DNA from: Periplaneta americana
Taxonomy: Eukaryota; Arthropoda; Insecta; Blattodea; Blattidae
NCBI RefSeq assembly: GCF_040183065.1
Contig: NC_091120.1
Coordinates: forward strand, 182,919,396 to 182,983,395
Direction: 5' to 3'
Length of the DNA stretch: 64,000 bases
The position numbers and the translations under genes are program-made. The notes under the pieces were generated by a model that was not told the origin of the DNA, searched no databases, and was given only the letters and a program-made list of their open reading frames with translations. Numbering within the stretch: position 1 is the stretch's first letter; each line of letters begins with the position of its first letter. Positions 1 through 11,729 of the stretch are shown one piece after another.

Positions 1-492
1 AATTATAGATTTTATTTACTTCTACTTGTTAGATTAGTTTTAATTATAGATTTTATTTACTTCTACTTGTTAGATTAGTTTTAATTATATCTTTTATTTA
101 CTTCTACTTGTTAGATTAGTTTTAATTATATCTTTTATTTACTTCTACTTGTTAGATTAGTTTTAATTATATCTTTTATTTACTTCTTCTTGTTAGATTA
201 GTTTAAATTATATCTTTATTTACTTCTACTTGTTAGATTAGTTTTAATTATAGATTTTATTTACTTCTACTTGTTAGATTAGTTTTAATTATAGATTTTA
301 TTTACTTCTACTTGTTAGATTAGTTTTAATTATATCTTTTATTTACTTCTACTTGTTAGATTAGTTTTAATTATAGCTTTTATTTACTTCTACTTGTTAG
401 ATTAGTTTTAATTAGATCTTTTATTTTCTTCTACTTGTTAGATTAGTTTTAATTATGGATTTTATTTACTTCTACTTGTTAGATTAGTCTTA
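1..492. repeat. 41-bp AT-rich satellite, copy A left block
   Basis: About twelve direct copies of a 41-base unit with core ACTTCTACTTGTTAGATTAG, differing at only a few positions. The window opens inside the array, so its left extent is unknown. The array continues at 2256 on the other side of a mariner element that inserted at a TA within one unit. No coding potential. Confidence 0.95.
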
Positions 493-2255
493 GGGTAAAC
501 TTTGGTCAATTCGTGGCAGTGGTTATTTCGTGATACTTTTTCTTTGCTCTTTCGTAAACTAACCAATGGTGTTACGAGATTCAAATTTCCGCCAAGGGAT
601 TGCATATGTTGTCCAGTTTCCAGAAACATACAGCTACGCTTTGTGTGACTATTTTAGCTGCTTCAGTGAACTTTTATGTTTGGAGAGAGCAAGTTAGCGT
701 CGACTTGTCAGGCGTACAAATTTTGTGGATGTTTGTAATTACATTATAGGCTTATTACTAAAGCTAAGCATATGATATTTGGTACAATGATTTATTATAT
801 CTTAATGATATTTTAGGAAATGTTTTTGGAATTTTAGATACAGCTGTAGTCGCCAAATAGGCTTAGCTTTACTGATGGAAATCTTAGCTGTTTGAGGCGC
901 AATTTTGTTGAGTATTAAGCGTTAAATTTGATATTACTTTATAAATTGTATTACAATACGAATTTTAGAAATCTGTAGATAAGCTGTGATAACAGAAAAG
1001 AAAAGGGGGACGCAATGGGTTCAGTGTAGCTTCTGTTTGATTTGTTATCATGCTAAGTGTCAATGATAAGTGCTAGATGACTTACTTGCACGAATTGTGA
1101 CAGAAGATGAAACATCGCTCCACCATTTTGGACCGGAGACAGAGGCAGACAATGGAGTGGCATCATACCAATTCACCAAAGAAATAGAAATTCAAAAGTG
1201 CACCTTCAGGAGGAAAAATTATGGCTACTGTGTTTTTCGATTCAAAAGGACTCTTACTTGTGGACATCATGCCACACGGAACCACCATTAATTCTGACGC
1301 GTATGTGGCAACTCTCAAGAAACTTCAAGCTCGACTGAGTCGTGTTCGACGACATCGGGAGAAGAAGGATGTTCTGCTATTGCACGACAACGCACAACCA
1401 TATGCCAGTCACAAGACCACAGACCAGATCAGAAAATTCGGATAGACAACACTGAAACATCCTTCTTACAGTCCTGAACTGGGGATTACCATCTCTTTGT
1501 TAAACTGAAGGATCCCTTCGCGGAACGAGGTTAGAAGATGACTCCCTTGTGCACGCTGCTAAAGAGTGGCTCAGACGTGTTGGTCCAGACTTTTACCGTG
1601 CTGGTCTACTGGCCCTCGTTCCTAGGTTATGTAAGGCAGTTGAAAGGAACGGGGATTATGTGAAAAAGTGACATTTTGTTCCCAAATAATGTATCTACAT
1701 TCTGTGAAAATAGCAAAGCTGTGGGATAAAAATATAATTTTTAAACAAATGTTATGCATTACTTTTAGAGTTACCCTAGTAATATAGGCTATAGTAAAGT
1801 CCGTAATAAAAGTGTTCACCCTTTCAGGGCAAAGAAGATCCCTTTTGAACTTCAATTTTAACTTTGATTTCATTCTTATTATGTGTTGATATGTATTTCT
1901 ATGCTTTCTTGCTATGAATATTAGACGGAATTACTATGTTTGAAGTCTTGTAACAATAAATGGGAATTTCATTTGACTTTAATGAATTTTTACACAATTC
2001 TTCTACACCTCACGAAATAATCAATCTCATATCATGAAATTACCAAGATTATCACGAAATTACTAACCTTTTAGTTTAAGTTGTAAAAGTGGTTTTAGGC
2101 ACTTGTTCAAGAACGTGTCGAATCTTTTATGTCTCCAGATTTGTACAGCAAATTATCGTCTTTTAAATGAAAAAAATCGGAATAAGGATATATTTACACA
2201 TTTGCATTTTACATTAATTTTCATGAAATTATCATGAAATTGCTAATGTTTACCC
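493..2255 (+). mobile_element. mariner-type DNA transposon inside the satellite (copy A)
   Basis: A 1763-bp element flanked by TA on both sides (491-492 and 2256-2257). Its ends are inverted: GGGTAAACTTTGGTCAATT on the left, and on the right the complement of GGGTAAACATTAGCAATTT. Short repeats around TTTCGTGAT and ATCATGAAATTA cluster near both ends and could be transposase-binding sites (inference). It carries a broken mariner transposase at 1064-1671. The copy at 23557 shares its disabling changes, so this element was dead before the region was duplicated. Confidence 0.9.
1064..1671 (+). pseudogene. mariner transposase remnant (copy A)
   Basis: The catalytic half of a mariner transposase, spread over several frames. 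The first catalytic Asp lies in IVTEDETSLHHF near 1100. The next stretch has MATVFFDSKGLLLVDIMPHG and GTTINSDAYVATLKKLQAR (1221-1340). The second Asp is in LLLHDNAQPY near 1385. DYHLF-like residues near the third catalytic position appear only after a frame change and small deletion near 1480. The C-terminus ends VERNGDYVEK then TGA at 1669. The N-terminal DNA-binding half is not recognisable. Full mariner transposases are about 345 residues, so this is a decayed, non-functional copy. Confidence 0.88.
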
Positions 2256-4452
2256 TAATTATAGCTTTTATTTACTTCTATGTGTTAGATTAATCTTAAT
2301 TATAGCTTTTATTCACTTCTACTTGTTAGATTAGTCTTAATTATATATTTATTTGTTTCCATTTGTTAGATTAGTTTTAATTATAGATTTTATTTACTTC
2401 TACTTGTTAGATTAGTCTTAAATATAGCCTTTATTTACTTCTAATTATTAGATTAATTTTAATATTAGCTTTTTTTTACTTCTGTTTGATAGATTAGACT
2501 TAATAGTCTTAATAATAACTTTTGTTTACTTCTACTCGTTATATTAGTTTTAATTATAGGTTTTATTTACTTCTACTTGTTAGATTAGTTTTAATTATAG
2601 CTTTTATTTACTTCTACTTGTTATATTAATTTTAATTATAGCTTTTATTTACTTCTACTTGTTATATTAATTTTAATTATAGCTTTTATTTACTTCTACT
2701 TGTTATATTAATTTTAATTATAGGTTTTATTTATTTCTACTTGTTATATTAATTTTAATTATAGGTTTTATTTACTTCTACTTGTTATATTAATTTTAAT
2801 TATAGGTTTTATTTATTTCTACTTGTTATATTAATTTTAATTATAGGTTTTATTTATTTCTACTTGTTATATTAATTTTAATTATAGGTTTTATTTACTT
2901 CTACTTGTTATATTAATTTTAATTATAGGTTTTATTTATTTCTACTTGTTATATTAATTTTAATTATAGCTTTTATTTATTTCTACTTGTTATATTAATT
3001 TTAATTATAGGTTTTATTTACTTCTACTTGTTATATTAATTTTAATTATAGGTTTTATTTATTTCTACTTGTTATATTAATTTTAATTATAGGTTTTATT
3101 TACTTCTACTTGTTATATTAATTTTAATTATAGGTTTTATTTATTTCTACTTGTTATATTAATTTTAATTATAGCTTTTATTTACTTCTACTTGTTATAT
3201 TAATTTTAATTATAGGTTTTATTTATTTCTACTTGTTATATTAATTTTAATTATAGGTTTTATTTACTTCTACTTGTTATATTAATTTTAATTATAGGTT
3301 TTATTTACTTCTACTTGTTATATTAATTTTAATTATAGGTTTTATTTATTTCTACTTGTTATATTAATTTTAATTATAGCTTTTATTTACTTCTACTTGT
3401 TATATTAATTTTAATTATAGGTTTTATTTATTTCTACTTGTTATATTAATTTTAATTATAGGTTTTATTTACTTCTACTTGTTATATTAATTTTAATTAT
3501 AGCTTTTATTTACTTCTACTTGTTATATTAATTTTAATTATAGGTTTTATTTATTTCTACTTGTTATATTAATTTTAATTATAGCTTTTATTTACTTCTA
3601 CTTGTTATATTAATTTTAATTATAGGTTTTATTTACTTCTACTTGTTATATTAATTTTAATTATAGGTTTTATTTATTTCTACTTGTTATATTAATTTTA
3701 ATTATAGCTTTTATTTACTTCTACTTGTTATATTAATTTTAATTATAGGTTTTATTTATTTCTACTTGTTATATTAATTTTAATTATAGCTTTTATTTAC
3801 TTCTACTTGTTATATTAATTTTAATTATAGGTTTTATTTACTTCTACTTGTTATATTAATTTTAATTATAGGTTTTATTTATTTCTACTTGTTATATTAA
3901 TTTTAATTATAGCTTTTATTTACTTCTACTTGTTAGATTAGTTTTAATTATAGGTTTTATTTACTTCTACTTGTTATATTAATTTTAATTATAGCTTTTA
4001 TTTACTTCTACTTGTTATATTAATTTTAATTATAGCTTTTATTTACTTCTACTTGTTATATTAATTTTAATTATAACTTTTGTTTACTTCTACTTGTTAT
4101 ATTAGTTTTAATTATAGGTTTTATTTACTTCTACTTGTTATATTAATTTTAATTATAGGTTTTATTTACTTCTACTTGTTATATTAATTTTAATTATAGC
4201 TTTTATTTACTTCTACTTGTTATATTAATTTTAATTATAGGTTTTATTTACTTCTACTTGTTATATTAGTTTTAATTATAGGCTTTATTTACTTCTACTT
4301 GTTATATTAATTTTAATTATAGCTTTTATTTACTTCTACTTGTTATATTAGTTTTAATTATAGGTTTTATTTACTTCTACTTGTTAGATTAGTTTTAATT
4401 ATAGGTTTGATTTATTTATACTTGTTAGATTAGTTTTAATTATAGCTTTTAT
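2256..4452. repeat. 41-bp satellite, copy A right block
   Basis: More than 50 direct copies of the same 41-base unit as 1-492. From about 2560 onwards most units have TTATATTAAT instead of TTAGATTAGT. Two sub-types (TAGG...TTTATTTC and TAGC...TTTACTTC) are interspersed, giving local dimer patterns. The first units (2257-2560) are more divergent and correspond to the 173-bp block that is amplified in copy B at 25721. Confidence 0.95.
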
Positions 4453-5202
4453 GTAATTGTACAGCGATCATGAGAACTAACCAGACCTTAAAAGTCAATT
4501 TTGACCGGAATGAATGTCAACAGTAAGATATAGCGGAAGTGGGTATCATTGAGTCGATTTGTCGCAGTAGAATTAATTTCTTTCATGGATGAAATTATGT
4601 TGTAGAGTCGCAGATTTTGGAAAATTTTCACTTGACCATTATCTTGTCTTCTTTGGAAGAACGGATTATTGTGCAAATCACAGAATCTAATTCTAATTGT
4701 TATTCTTGTTCTGAAATTTCACAGCTCAATGGATTATTAAACAATATTAGATGTGGCTTCATGTTCTTAAATTTCATAAATCAATTTGCAAACTTTTCTG
4801 AAAGGTTGTCACGAAGTTCAATGCATGGCGATATATCCACAACAGGAAATTCTTCTATAACTTTTCTAGACGATGGAAAATATACTATCGGTACGTTTCT
4901 TCTGATAAAAGTTTTATGCATTTTTTTTTTCGTTCAATGCCAGTAACTTTAAGTTATCGCTAAAGTCTCCGATTGGATAGTCACTCTGGACTGTTTTGCG
5001 TTATAGACAGGACTCTGAGAGTAAATTCTAACCATTTTGTCTATTACTACGTATGCTGGTGGATTAGTGTGATTTTCTAGCTGTCAGACTGAATTTTCTT
5101 TAGCCAGCTTTGCTCAGAATTTCGGTAGGTACTGATAAATAATACAACTTGCAGCTACTTTCCAACTATAGTTTTGATGTATTGATATATTGGTTTCTTA
5201 AG
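4453..5202. other. unassigned duplicated sequence
   Basis: Non-satellite sequence shared with copy B (26690-27136 plus 28690-29009). It contains an open frame of about 109 codons at 4617-4946, but the copy in B is frameshifted and split by a Tc1-like insertion. I see no recognisable domain or codon bias and do not call a gene. Confidence 0.5.
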
Positions 5203-6088
5203 TAAGGTGGGTGCTCCTGTTATGGCCATGTTCCTGATATGGCCACCCCCTATTGTGAGTTAGTTAACCAAAAAATCTGCTAAATTGCAGCAGCATCCAG
5301 TGAAAGGGCATCCTGGGATGTCACTTGATCGTTTTCCATCCAGTTAGGTTGAGCAATATGGCGTCAGTTGCCTGTTTTGCTGTTTTCATGTGATCTCTTC
5401 TTATTTTTATCTGGTAAGTCTCCTCTGTTTTATGCATGTTTTTTCAAAGACTTGTTTCATGAAAACCATAGTACTCCATTCAGTTTTTAATGTTCTGTTG
5501 ATTGGTGTTGTCGTTGATGGCATATCTTTTACGAGTTGTTCATAATCAAACGATTTTCGTGAAAGCTTACCTGCTCCTGATATGGCCATATTAAATGCAC
5601 CATGGCCATATCAAGATCATTTCACTTTTATTTTTTCACCTGACAAATTTACATGCCTTATAGCTGGGATTACGCAAAAATTCTATATTTTAAGAACAAC
5701 AACTTAATATTTGATAGTAAAACCTGTTTTGACTATACTTTTGAATTATAAAAAAGATTATTAAGTGTCATGTTTATTCATTTTACACCAAAATGATTTA
5801 ATTTTAGCACAACTGCGCTATCAAACTGAAAACAATCACGATTTATAGAACATGGAACAAGGGTGGCCATATCGTGTGAACGTGTTCCTGATATGGCCAC
5901 TAGGTAGACTTTTGGAATTTGGGACTTTTTGGACAATTAAAGCTATTTTTATTGGGAAAGGAAATTGTTTTAAGAAAGTCCATTAGACTGAGAACGAGTA
6001 AGACAAAAGTGGTTTACATTTTTTTTCAAAATGGCGGCTAGAAAAATTCTCAAACCTTAGCATGGCCATATCAGGGACACCTATCTTA
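5203..6088. mobile_element. short DNA element with TATGGCC repeats (copy A)
   Basis: An 886-bp segment with inverted ends. The left end reads TAAGGTGGGTGCTCCTGTTA, and the right end is the complement of a near-identical sequence (clearer in copy B). At least seven copies of TGATATGGCCA, in both orientations, lie at about 5218, 5235, 5577, 5602, 5864, 5888 and 6062. A 60-codon minus-strand frame (5407-5589) starts within one motif, but I recognise no protein. Most likely a non-autonomous DNA transposon; family unknown. Confidence 0.6.
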
Positions 6089-7145
6089 TTTTAATAATTG
6101 TTTTCCAGTGATAATCACGAACAAGAGAGCCAGGAGGAACAATAATGTGGGTAAAGTTTGGTTTACTGAGGATTTAAGAACTTTTAAAGTCGATGTTGAA
6201 TCAGTGGATTTCCTATCATAATAATTGTAACGCTAATATTGCATTTGCCATCTGCCTTCTGCATTCCTACTAAAACATCAGTATGGTAAGTAATCCATGG
6301 AAGAAAGTTTCATTCGAACTCTAGGTTTTTTTTTAATCCTAACTATTAAACAACGTTTCATTATTTTCAGATATTGTTCAAATATTAGCTTTTTTAACCT
6401 CAAACAGTATTATATTACTTTCAGATGTCCCTCAATATTCTCAATGCAGTGACTGAATCCATGTAATCAAACTGAAAACTCAACACGTGTACTTCTCTAC
6501 TGAATTATCATAATATTAATATTTATAATTATAGCACAATGTAACTTTTAACAACAAGTTTTAATTGTTTTTAATTGTTCTTAAAATTTTACCCATGGTT
6601 TAATATTACGAAGATAAGAGTGAATAGTGTCTACATCACTACTCTGACAACCTCACACATTGTATCTAGTTTGTCTATTTTATCGTAATGACTATTTTAT
6701 CCAACGTTCAATTTTATGTAATTTAGAGTCAATAATGTCTGTACAATATTGCTAGATTTAAATATGCATCCATTGCTTCGATATCATTGGAAAGAATTTT
6801 TTCACTTATACTCTTAAAATGGTTCTGTCTAAGAAAAGGGAAAGTTTCACAATAGAAAATTAGAGAAAAACGTTGTTGTGATTTACAATGCCAATTTTGC
6901 ATAACGTGTTAATTGTAACTTCATTGGTAAATTAATTAATTTAATTGTAATATGAACACTTATGTACTATATTAGTACGCTTAGAGCAATGTGGTCAATG
7001 GATTCATTAAAAGTTACGTACCGATATTCATAATTTAAGACTTAACAAAAATAAAGTTTCTACCCGCAATATTTTTTTTCTGTTTTTGTCACTGTACACC
7101 GAAATGCTTAATACTCACTAGTTAATAGTATTTATTGTTACTGTA
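6089..7145. other. AT-rich sequence, nothing recognised
   Basis: Low-complexity AT-rich DNA shared with copy B (29896-31200). B carries a SINE within it at 30462-30717. No open frame, RNA gene or repeat unit is evident. Confidence 0.5.
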
Positions 7146-9659
7146 CTGCCCTCACAAGCCAAAAGGGTGTATCTCAGAACTTGAATATTTTTCAGTATTG
7201 AGGATTTTGTGAATGATCAAAGCGCGCCTACTTTTAAAGTTAATTTATTGGAATTTTCGGCATATTCATTATTGAAATATATTCAAAATATTTGGAATAT
7301 AATTTTTAGACTAATTAGCTTACAATTTTATGTACAATTTGAGATACGCCTAATTTGCTAAGTATTAATATTAATTGTTAAAGATACTGATATGGTTAGC
7401 AAGTTAGGCGTATCTCATATTGTAGATAAAAAACCAGCAAGTGAAATTAATTCTGGTTTAGTTTATTAATTATTTCTTTTATTTTATTAAATTACAAAAC
7501 ATACTGCATAGCAGTATTGCAAAAATTACTGCAGTCTAAGACAATTATTACATAGAAAATTAGTGAAGAGACAGGAATTCATTTACCAATGATTCTGTTA
7601 ATATATTAATGATACAAAGATACACCATTGAAGTTGAAAATACATGTTTGGTTATATTTACTAAGGTACACAGTTCACTAAATACTTCTACGTAAATTAC
7701 CGAGGTAAATAAATTAACTAAAAAATAACAAGACACTGAAAAGTTAGTTTATACCAAATAATTGATACTTGAACACAATAAAATTTTAGTCATCATTTAC
7801 TGGAAGATTCTCCCAAAATGTCAGTCTGTTTTTCATTATTCCACCCAAATTGCAAATTATGGCACTCTTTTTTTTTAAGCAGGGAATCCAAGGGGTTTTC
7901 GTTGCTGCTCAGGACGTGGTAACTGTTCCTTCCTTCAGTTTATTTTTCCAGTCAGGAAATTTATGTTGAATGATGTATCATGAAAGTCATTTTTGTACTG
8001 CATACTGTATGATTATCTGGAAACCGATATTTCAACCGTATCATGTAGATAGGTTCTTGGCTGAATCAGGTTCAATTTATATTGTGATGAGTAGTCAGAC
8101 CAAATGAAAAAATACTGAAGCTCCATTGGTAGTACCTCAGACTGGTAAGATGCTGCTTTTACTGCATCTACAAAGTCGGCAAAATCATATACTTTATATC
8201 CACGTCTTTTCACTGACTGTTTTACTTTGTGATGAAAGGATCAGGAGATTGGTTCAAAGTATATTATCAAAATTTCATTAGCACTTACATAATTTGAATT
8301 CACAATGTAAATCAAAAATGAAAAGAATGTCCAGTTTTTGTTCTGGGCCGTGCAGTTGTCCAACCATAGAGTAATTTTTTAACAATCTCCCTTGTACTTG
8401 AAAAAATTGTAGAAAGTGCTTACGATTTCTTCTTTGCTTCTTTTAAAGAGAGCCTCGTGCCAGAGAGCTGCAAACAGCTAGCACAATTTTTGGTTTCTCC
8501 CAACAGGAACGAAGCTCTCATGTAGACAGTCAAACACTTGTGAATATAGCTGCCTTAAATGTATCCAGTCTTGGCAACAAGATAACTTTTTGAAGATCTG
8601 CATAATAAATTATTTTGTTAAGCTCTTCAATTTTTTCAGCATCTTCTCTGTATTTGGCCCGAGATTTTGATGCTCTCTCAATATGTGTTTTCCACATTTT
8701 ACAAGTTTAAAAATTAGTGTCCAAATTTTCCTTTGTGTGGCTATTATTATACACATTGAAGATTTCACAATTTTCACATTCCTCATGCCCCAGTTTAGCA
8801 AAAGATATGTCCATTTCACTGGCTACCATTCGACACTTTTCATATGAACATTTGTAATTAACATTCTGAGTAATAAAATCATGATGCATGGCAGTCAGAG
8901 TTATATCATTTGGTAAATAAAGACAATTAGGTGCATGCTCCCTCCGGTAGTGTACTAAAGTGATATGGTAGGATTAAATGAATTTATGTTTCTACGAATA
9001 ATTTCATTGTCCATTTTGTTGTCTCTAAAATATTTGTGCATATGAACTATCAGTCCCATAGTGATAAAAATAAATATTATTTTACTTACGTGGTGATTAT
9101 AATGGCGTTTCTAAAATAAGATTGAGTAGAATCAATATTCTGCGTCTTGACTATATAACAACTAACAAGCAAATGAAAATTGTGACATGTTTTCAATAAT
9201 AAGCTGGAAAAATTAATTGGAACACACCTTGTATATTAATTTTCATGATCAACAATGAATTAATTATAAGAATTATTTTTAAACGATGGGAAATAAGCAT
9301 ACGGTTAGTGGCGATTACATTGCTGAGAACGTATTAAAACACGAAGGATTTGTTACTAATGCAGTTACGTCTAATTTGACTAGAATGGCAAATAGGAAAT
9401 ACTAAGTGAAAAGAGCGTATGTCTGAGGAACGGCCTTTTTGCTTAGAAAAATGAACTTCCGCCAAATTCGCTTAGGAATTTATATTAATTTTGAGATACG
9501 ACTTTCATTAAAGCACATTTTAAAGGCACAATTCATTGAGAAACGGCCATTTACTTTAGGAAATAAACATACGAGTATTAGCATCTGAACTCTCCAATTA
9601 TGTCAAAAACTGATTTTCAGAAAATCCTTGAGATACGCCCTTTTGGCTTGGGAGGGCAG
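7146..9659 (-). mobile_element. unclassified 2.5-kb DNA transposon, only in copy A
   Basis: A 2514-bp insertion with about 30-bp inverted ends. The left end begins CTGCCCTCACAAGCCAAAAG. The right end is the complement of CTGCCCTCCCAAGCCAAAAG. Both continue into G(T/C)GTATCTCA. TA flanks both sides. Copy B has the uninterrupted site at 31198-31210 (GTTACTATAGTTT). Further copies of GATACGCC and its complement lie near the ends, including an inner inverted pair at 7331-7357 and 7399-7425. It carries a broken minus-strand transposase (8013-8889). Confidence 0.85.
8013..8889 (-). pseudogene. transposase remnant with DNCTAQNKNW motif
   Basis: Read on the minus strand from 8889. First comes a Cys-rich stretch (HEECENCEIFN near 8790) suggesting a zinc-binding region. 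From about 8520 to 8013 there is one continuous frame interrupted only by stop codons. It holds LWHEALFKRSKEEIVSTF, then ITLWLDNCTAQNKNW, then ANEILIIYFEP, then FHHKVKQ, and ends VEISVSR. The DNC..QNKNW and FHH residues look like the catalytic region of a family of insect transposases that I cannot name with certainty. At least three stops (near 8493, 8382 and 8243) make it non-functional. It lies between the inverted ends of the 7146-9659 element. Confidence 0.65.
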
Positions 9660-9723
9660 TATAGTTTATGTGGATAGAAATTACATTTTAGCTGCATCAA
9701 ATAGTATTTTTAGCCACTTGAAA

Positions 9724-10351
9724 TTGTAATAAAATTTTAGATGCTTAAATTAATGTGTTAGTGCCTATTTTGATCAATTCAGGTCCTATTCTAGGTGCCT
9801 AAAAGTTAGTTTTTAACTGCCTAAAAATTCGAGGTCTACTCACAATGTGAAATCAAGATATAGGATACGTATATTGTACAAGAATCTTTTGGCACAATTA
9901 CGTGTGGCTGTATCAGATATAAAACCAAATTTTCAATTTATTTTTACACGAGTCGATAAAGATTAGGGAAGAATAATGGTTAAACATAATTATTATTTAT
10001 TATTAAAAACATACGTGTATAAACCACGTTCTTCACAGTGATTGAATTGATACAGGATTGACGTAAATTAGTTAATAAAAATTGTAATTTTAGATGCTTA
10101 AATTAATGTCTTAGTGCCTACTTTTATCAATTCAGGTCCTATTTTAGGTGCCTAAAAGTTAGTTTTTAACTGTCTAAAAATTCGAGGTCTGCTCACAACA
10201 TTGTGAAATCAAGATACAGGATACGTATATTGTACAAGAATCTTTTGGCACAATTACGTGCGGCTGTATCAGATATAAAACCAAATTTTCAATTTATTTT
10301 TACTTGAGTCGAAAAAATTAAGGAAGAATAATGGTTAAACATAATTATAAT
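9724..10351. repeat. tandem duplication of a ~357-bp segment (copy A)
   Basis: The sequence TTAGATGCTTAAATTAATGT and the following ~250 bases occur at about 9735 and again at about 10091, separated by an ATT-rich link and a segment starting ACATACGTGTATAAACCA. That second segment recurs after LINE 1 at 11729. The simplest reading is a tandem pair with LINE 1 inserted into the second unit. Copy B has the same arrangement at 31265-31892. Confidence 0.7.
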
Positions 10352-10723
10352 CAGAAACTACTGCGTGTTTATAAAGCGTGCGTCCGCTTCATTTGTAATG
10401 TTCCATACTATGATCATATCTCACCTTCTTTCGAGAAGTTATCATGGCTTAGGTTACATGAGAGGAGAAATCTGCACTCACTTTCTCTCCTATATCGAAT
10501 TATGCACACTTCATCTCCCTGTTATTTATTCGCTCGTTTTCATACTCTCTCTCGCTATCATAATATTAATACTCGATCACAACGCGATAACACGATAGAA
10601 ATTCCACTTCACACATCATCTCTGTATTCATCATCTTACACTGTTGCTACCTCTCGTCACTGGAACTCTCTGCCGCCTGAAGTCAAGGGCTGCCGAACAT
10701 TGAAATCTTTCAAATCCAAGTAA
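10331..10723 (+). pseudogene. LINE reverse transcriptase C-terminus (LINE 1, copy A)
   Basis: A 130-codon open frame matching the tail end of a non-LTR retrotransposon reverse transcriptase (Jockey/CR1-like). Features are ACVRFICNV near the start, SWLRLHERRNLHSLSLLYRI in the middle, and ATSRHWNSLPPEVKGCRTLK near the end, followed by FKSK. This block normally sits at the extreme C-terminus after the RT domain. Endonuclease and RT catalytic motifs are absent, so the copy is 5'-truncated. Copy B preserves the frame at 31874-32266 with few changes. The first ATG falls in the flanking repeat and is not a real start. Confidence 0.85.
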
Positions 10724-11014
10724 GAAAATTATCTTATGACGAGTTGCCAAACTAACTTACTATTATGACAAGTGTTGTATTGCATGTTTCCACGTACTCT
10801 CATTTTTTTATGTTCTAGTGATATTTAACTTATTTTATATTTTTGTTTTCATATATCTATAATGTGATAAGTTGAGCTATATATAATCAAAATTTTCCTT
10901 ACTGTGTGTACTTAAAAATATTGTATTCATTGTATGCTTTGTACTGCACTATTTTATTACTACTATCATTATTATTATTATTATTATTATTACTATTCTT
11001 ATTTTTTATCATCA

Positions 11015-11045
<31 letters not shown>

Positions 11046-11492
11046 TATTATTATCAATAATTGTCTTATTTTTTATACTTTGTATGTCTCATTTATTTTG
11101 ACCTGCTGTTCACATTTTATTATGCTTTTTTCTTTCTTTCTGTATGTTATTATGTCTGATTTCTACTTACTTGTTGTTTACTTACTTACTTACAAATGGC
11201 TTTTAAGGAACCCGAAGGTTCATTGCCGCCCTCACACAAGCCCGCCATCGGTCCCTATCCTGTGCAAGATTCATCCAGTCTCTATAATCATATCCGACCT
11301 CCCTCAAATCCATTTTAATATTATCCTCCCATCTACGTCTCGGCCTCCCCAAAGGTCTTTTTCCCTCCGGCCTCCCAACTAACACTCTATATGCATTTCT
11401 GGATTAGCCCATACGTGCTACATGCCCTGCCCATCTCAAACGTCTGGATTTAATGTTCCTAAATGTCAGGTGAAGAATACTTGTTGTTTACA

Positions 11493-11528
<36 letters not shown>

Positions 11529-11656
11529 CTTATTCAGTTTTGTGTGTAAAATTGTAGTGTACTTTGTAAATTTGTAATGTTTTTGTAACGCAGTTTTACT
11601 CCTGGTTGAGTGTTAGAGAAGGCCGTATGGCCTTAACTCTGCCAGGTTAAATAAAC

Positions 11657-11728
<72 letters not shown>
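10345..11728 (+). mobile_element. 5'-truncated LINE 1 with (ATT)n tail (copy A)
   Basis: Starts within the RT C-terminal region and runs through an AT-rich 3' region to a conserved 3' signature at 11607-11658: GGTTGAGTGTTAGAGAAGGC, TATGGCCTTAACTCTGCCAG, then a (ATT)n tail to 11728. GAAGGCC and GGCCTT can pair as a short hairpin. A second LINE is nested at 11182-11477. The same 3' signature closes LINE 2 (14164) and LINE 3 (16983), so all three belong to one or related families. Confidence 0.85.
11182..11477 (-). mobile_element. nested LINE 3' fragment with (TAAG)n tail (copy A)
   Basis: A 296-bp minus-strand insertion with perfect 14-bp target duplications TACTTGTTGTTTAC at 11168-11181 and 11478-11491. 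It encodes the last ~60 residues of a LINE protein, including PLGRPRRRWEDNIKMDLREV and ending RAAMNLRVP, then TAAAAGCCA and a TAAG-repeat tail. A second copy of the family is at 50001. Copy B has the same insertion at 32731-33028, so it predates the duplication. Confidence 0.9.

Positions 11729-11729
<1 letters not shown>

Noticed and set aside
1..4452. CRISPR-like or centromere-type array
   Set aside because: No spacers. It is a 41-bp satellite; any centromeric role cannot be judged from this window.
4617..4946. 109-codon open frame
   Set aside because: Frameshifted in copy B and interrupted there by a transposon; no recognisable domain.
10906..11382. 158-codon membrane-like protein
   Set aside because: Hydrophobic run is the (ATT)n tract read as Leu/Ile; the rest is antisense to the nested LINE fragment.
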